A stretch of DNA of 60,441 nucleotides from Pannonibacter indicus (GTDB lineage: Bacteria; Pseudomonadota; Alphaproteobacteria; Rhizobiales; Stappiaceae), in contig NZ_LIPT01000017.1 in NCBI RefSeq assembly GCF_001418225.1, positions 1 through 60,441 on the forward strand, read 5' to 3'. The position numbers were made by a program, and so were the translations under genes. Under the pieces are notes generated by a model. That model did not search any database and was not told where the DNA came from. It was given only the letters and a program-made list of their open reading frames with translations. Below, piece by piece: positions 57,153 through 60,441 of this stretch (position 1 is its first letter; each line of letters opens with the position of its first letter).

Positions 57153-58055
57153 TTTCCTTCATCGACGAACATAGTTCGGTGCTCGGGGGCGAGCCGATCT
57201 GCAAGCTTTTGCCGATTGCCCCGTCCACCTATTATGAGGTCGTTGCCAAACGCACGGGATGTAGACCGCCTGTCGGCCCGCGCCCGACGCGACATGGCCA
57301 TGAAGGTCGAGATACGCAGGGTGTTCAACGAGAACTTCCAGGTCTATGGCGTTCGGAAAGTCTGGCGGCCGTTGCAGCGAGAGGGCTTCGATATTGCTCG
57401 CCGCACCGTCGCACGGCTCATGAGAATGATGGGCCTTCAGGGCATCATTCGTGGCAAGCCCATCAAAACCACCATATCGGAAAAGTCTGCCCCGTGCCCG
57501 CTCGACCGCGTCAATCGCCACTTCAAGGCTCCCGCGCCGGCCATGCTCTGGCTTTCCGATTTCACCTATGTGGCGACCTGGCAGGGCTTCGTCTATGTGG
57601 CCTTTGTAATCGATGCCTTCGCCCGCCGTATCGTTGGCTGGCGGGACAGTCGAACGGCGCGCGCGGAATTCGTCCTCGATGCTCTCGACCAGGCGCTTCA
57701 TGACCGCCGGCCCGTCAAACATGGCGGGCTGGTTCATCATTCCGACCGCGGCTCGCAATATGTGTCCATTCGCTATTCCGAACGGCTGGCGGAGGCGGGC
57801 ATCGAGCCGTCTGCCGGAAGCGTTGGCGACAGTTACGACAATGCTCTCACAGAAACGATCAACGGTCGTTACAAGGCCGAGGTCATCCAACGCCGGGGAC
57901 CATGGCGCAACTTCGAAGCCGTGGAGTTCGCCACGCTCGAATGGGTCGACTGGTTCAACCACCGCCGGCTGCTGGAGTCTATCGGGAACATCCCGCCAGC
58001 CGAGGCCGAAGAACGATACTACCCCATGCCGGACGCGCCAGTCATGGCCGCATAA
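57149..58055 (+). pseudogene. IS3-family transposase OrfB, frameshifted
   Basis: Catalytic rve/DDE transposase in two frames. Residues from 57149 read [20 protein letters not shown] and STYYEVVAKR. After about 57255 the match moves to another frame, RDVDRLSARARRD then FQVYGVRKVWRPLQREGFDI, to the stop at 58053-58055. One inserted base near 57250-57258 explains it. The catalytic residues lie in the second part: LSDFTYV (Asp), HHSDRGSQYVS (Asp) and DNALTETINGRYKAE (Glu). The element is probably unable to move by itself unless the shift is a sequencing error. Confidence 0.87.
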
Positions 58056-58067
58056 CTTAAACCAAAC

Positions 58068-58094
58068 GGTCTCCGGCAAACCCGGGGCGGTTCA
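58068..58094 (-). repeat. IS3 right inverted repeat
   Basis: Perfect 27-bp reverse complement of 56773-56799. Confidence 0.95.
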
Positions 58095-59240
58095 GTCGAG
58101 ACACCGGCATAAGGCTTGAACACGCCGGACGGCAGCTTGACGGCAGCGTCCAGCTTGTGGTCATCCACCAGCATCCTGCGGATAGCCTTGTGCGCGGTGG
58201 ATGAGCCGAACAACACCCTGTCCGGCACGATGACGGCAGCCCGCCCGGCATCAGCTGCTTCAGGAACAGGACCATGAACAGAAGCTCGGTCTTCTTCGTG
58301 TTGACGATCGTCAGAAGATCCGCTCTGGTGGTCTCGAAATCCAGTGACCCGGCAAAGGGCGGGTTGGCAAGGATCAGCGAAAATTTGTCCGCATCGTCGC
58401 CGTGGGCGGAGGCGAGCGAGTCACGGTAGCGTATATCGGCCCCTTCCACCCCGTGCAGCTGCATGTTCATGGAGCCGATGCGCAGCATGGTGCGGTCAAA
58501 GTCGTAGCCATGGAATATGCCGGAACGGAAAAGCCCCCGCGCTTCGCTGTCGCGGAACAGCGCCGCATGGTTGTCACGCACATACTCCCCTGCCCCACTA
58601 GAAAGCCGCAGGTGCCGCTGACCGAATCACAGATCACGTCATGCGGTGTCGGGGCGGTCAATTCCACCATCAGGTTGATGATATGGCGCGGCGTGCGGAA
58701 CTGGCCGTTCCGGCCGGCGCTGGCAATCTTGCCCAGCATGTATTCGTAGAGGTCGCCCTTGGTGTCGCAGGCTTCCAGCGGAATGTCCTCCAGCATGTCC
58801 ACCACCTTCGCCAGGAGGCCTGGCGTGGGGATGGTGAAGCGGGCATCCTTCATGTGCCCGGCATGGGCCGTGCCCTTCCCGCCCATCTCGCGCAGGAAGG
58901 GAAAGACATGTTCCGAAACGATGAAGAACATGCGGGCCGGATCGTCATGACGGAACCGGGACCAGCGCAACATGGCAAAGGTGACTTCCTCCTACACCGC
59001 GCCAGTCTCTTCGTCGCGCAACGTGCGATAGACGCCTTCGGGGAAATTGACCCGCTCCATGAGGCGCCCCAGTGCCATCGCCTTGTTCTCTGCCAGCGTT
59101 TGCCGGTCATCCAGCCCGTGCATGAACAGGAGGCAGGTGATCTGCTCGATCACCTCCAGCGGATTGGCAATACCCCCGGGCCAGAAGGCATTCCACACCT
59201 GATCGGCCTTGCTGCGGATCTCACCGCTCAACATGCACAT
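58095..59240 (-). pseudogene. Type I restriction-modification methyltransferase (HsdM), decayed
   Basis: Reading minus from 59240: the N-terminal domain MCMLSGEIRSKADQVWNAFW and ANPLEVIEQITCLLFMHGLD, then an in-frame TAG at 58992-58994. The match continues in the same frame (MFFIVSEHVFPFLREMGG, GQFRTPRHIINLMVELTAP, CDSVSGTCGFLV) to about 58595, shifts frame ([32 protein letters not shown] with the NPPF catalytic motif), and shifts again near 58240 ([35 protein letters not shown]). The IS3 end then cuts it at 58095 and the C-terminus is missing. With one nonsense codon, two frameshifts and a truncation it cannot be active. No hsdR or hsdS is visible. Confidence 0.9.
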
Positions 59241-59449
59241 CTTTCACGAATCTGATTTTGCCCGCACAGTAACAGGAGCGGACTACTGGCAAACCGGTTG
59301 AGCCACTGTTTCAACACCCGCCGCGCCCGTTGCCGGAAGCACCCGTCCTTCGCCCTGCGATTGTGCACTTCCCAACCGTGTCATATTTCGTTAACGGTTT
59401 GAATCGAGGTGTTTTCTTGCGTTGCAACTGGGCATAGGGGCTTTTTACA

Positions 59450-60139
59450 GTGGGTTGGGTGGATTTTGTCGGCGTTCCGGTCAAGAACGCGATCCTTTTT
59501 TGTGCCGGTCTGCTGAAGCTGGACGGTACACCGGGTCTTGTTGCACTGCTGTTTTTCGTTGCCCTTGCCGCACTTGCCGCGCGTTTCTGGCTCGAAAAAT
59601 GGCGGCAGGCCGAATCCATCGAATGGATGCGCGAAATCGTTCAGGATGGCGAGGAAGGATCCAACTTCAGCAGCCAGATTGACGAAATCGGTGGAACGAT
59701 CCAGACCGAGGCAGAGGGCGACAGCTACAGGAAGCCACTGGCCACCGCCTGGGGGGAATACAGGGAAACGCTTGTTTCCCATGATGAAGATGGAGTGACC
59801 GTGCTGCGCAACGCTGTGCGGCCCTCGGTTTTTCTCAATACCGATGATCTGGGTTTTGGCCCCGGCTCCTGGCGAATCGTGCCGGGCCTTTTTGTCAGCA
59901 TGGGCCTGTTCTTCACTTTCCTGGGCCTGATCTCCGCTCTGGATGGAATATCGGCAGAAACGGAGATCACAGCACACGCCATGCAGGACCTGCTGAAGGT
60001 TGCTTCGGCGAAGTTCATCATGTCGCTGACTGGCCTTCTGTGTTCCATCATGCTCACGGTTTTGTACCGGCGGATGCAGGGCAAGGTGGACAAGAAGCTG
60101 CATGCGCTCTGCCACATCATCGAGTCCAAGCTGACCTGA
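59450..60139 (+). CDS. MotA/TolQ/ExbB-family (ZorA-like) membrane protein, C-terminally cut by an IS
   Basis: Protein of 229 residues from a GTG start with AGGGG 9 bases upstream. One N-terminal helix lies at about 29-46. A soluble part leads to FLNTDDLGFGPGSWRIVPGL and a helix pair at about 143-165 (LFVSMGLFFTFLGLISAL) and 187-206 (KFIMSLTGLLCSIMLTVLYR), the proton-channel core of MotA/TolQ/ExbB proteins. The motif pattern resembles ZorA of Zorya anti-phage systems, which have a long cytoplasmic helical tail after this point. Here the frame ends at a TGA that is the first codon of the IS starting at 60137, so the tail is probably lost. The ZorA call is an inference. Confidence 0.7.
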   Translation: MGWVDFVGVPVKNAILFCAGLLKLDGTPGLVALLFFVALAALAARFWLEKWRQAESIEWMREIVQDGEEGSNFSSQIDEIGGTIQTEAEGDSYRKPLATAWGEYRETLVSHDEDGVTVLRNAVRPSVFLNTDDLGFGPGSWRIVPGLFVSMGLFFTFLGLISALDGISAETEITAHAMQDLLKVASAKFIMSLTGLLCSIMLTVLYRRMQGKVDKKLHALCHIIESKLT

Positions 60140-60162
60140 TCCACCCCCATTGAACGGGTCCA
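60137..60162 (+). repeat. IS3-family left terminal inverted repeat
   Basis: Imperfect inverse of the right end at 314-338, sharing TGATC, CCCCCA and ACGGGTCCA blocks. Confidence 0.7.
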
Positions 60163-60199
60163 CCTTGAAGTATGGTTTTGACCCTGAAGGAGGACCACA

Positions 60200-60441
60200 A
60201 TGGCAAACAAGCGACACAAGCCCGACGAGATCGTCACGAAGCTTCGGCAGGTTGAGGTTTTGCGCGGCCAAGGCATGGCGATGGCGGATGCCGTTCGCCA
60301 GATCGGCGTTTCCGAGCTGACGTTCTACCGGTGGCGTAAGCAATATGGCGGCATGAGCCGTGACCAGCTTCGGCAGTTGAAGGATCTCCAGAAGGAGAAC
60401 GAACGGCTTCGCAAGGCGGTGGCGGATCTGACGCTGGACAA
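60200..60441 (+). CDS. IS3-family transposase OrfA, N-terminal part (partial)
   Basis: First 80 codons of a transposase OrfA. MANKRHKPDEIVTKLRQVEV then AVRQIGVSELTFYRWRKQYG is the helix-turn-helix, followed by LKDLQKENERLRKAVADLTL, the heptad region typical of this IS3 subgroup. AGGAGG-like sequence lies 5-9 bases before the ATG. It continues beyond the window. Confidence 0.92.
   Translation, partial: MANKRHKPDEIVTKLRQVEVLRGQGMAMADAVRQIGVSELTFYRWRKQYGGMSRDQLRQLKDLQKENERLRKAVADLTLD

Larger units (their letters stand above)
56773..58094 (+). mobile_element. IS3-family insertion sequence, complete ends, defective transposase
   Basis: A 1322-bp element bounded by perfect 27-bp terminal inverted repeats (56773-56799 and 58068-58094) beginning TGAACCGCCCCGGGTTTGCC. 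It encodes OrfA and OrfB in the usual -1 overlapping arrangement, but OrfB carries a frameshift. The flanking triplets are GGC (left) and GTC (right), so there is no target duplication. That suggests an adjacent deletion or recombination at one end. It interrupts a decayed hsdM gene. It is a different IS type from the elements at the window edges. Confidence 0.93.
60137..60441 (+). mobile_element. Left end of an IS3-family insertion sequence
   Basis: Begins TGATCCACCCCCATTGAACG (60137-60162 is the terminal repeat), the imperfect inverse of 314-338. It carries the start of OrfA and runs off the window. It is inserted at the very end of the MotA/TolQ-like gene and supplies its stop codon. Confidence 0.85.

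Overview
The window reads as a high-GC chromosomal segment from an alphaproteobacterium of the order Hyphomicrobiales (Rhizobiales). It resembles the Stappia/Pannonibacter/Labrenzia group, but that placement is inferred from gene order and protein style; no database search was run. Supporting signs are gatC-gatA, the block ruvX, pyrB, pyrC-like, plsY, dprA, topA, rnr, DUF983, NUDIX, rpmG, the N-acetylglutaminylglutamine amide (NAGGN) osmolyte operon, and frequent GTG/TTG starts.

Layout. 1-338 is the right end of an IS3-family element. 350-4756 (minus) carries an FAD oxidoreductase, a frameshifted trypsin-like protease and gatC-gatA. 5145-11080 holds a TetR regulator, the NAGGN operon (asnO, ngg, M42 peptidase; minus) and a divergent MarR gene; a sigma70-like promoter with a perfect palindrome in its spacer lies between asnO and the MarR gene. 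11178-17416 (minus) is a spermidine/putrescine-type ABC transporter ending in creatinase, probably a creatine uptake and breakdown operon. 17992-19633 is a class II aldolase plus ROK kinase pair. 19736-31783 is a complete histidine-utilisation locus: hutI, hutH, hutG, hutU, a TRAP transporter and hutD on minus, hutF and hutC on plus, with a HutC-like operator between the divergent arms. 31799-46730 is mostly core: UPF0173 hydrolase, GntR regulator, ruvX, an AEC transporter, pyrB and a pseudo-dihydroorotase, plsY, dprA, DUF2267, topA, rnr, DUF983, NUDIX, rpmG.

The most interesting part is 47060-48307: three consecutive small genes, each with its own ribosome binding site. They encode NHLP-type (nitrile-hydratase-like leader peptide) RiPP precursors with similar leaders ending in a double-glycine motif and three unrelated, cysteine-free cores. 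No modification enzyme, peptidase or exporter is in the window, so they look like orphan precursors served from elsewhere. A convergent DUF4405 membrane protein follows, then rsmB-type methyltransferase, guaB, rlmE and a Ppx/GppA phosphatase with a disordered N-terminal extension of about 295 residues.

From tRNA-Gln(CTG) at 55182 to the end, base composition falls and the content is accessory: a secreted ClpP-like/SH3 protein, an IS3 element with a frameshifted transposase, a decayed hsdM, and a MotA/TolQ-type (ZorA-like) protein cut at its C-terminus by another IS3-family element that supplies its stop codon. This looks like a decaying tRNA-associated defence island.
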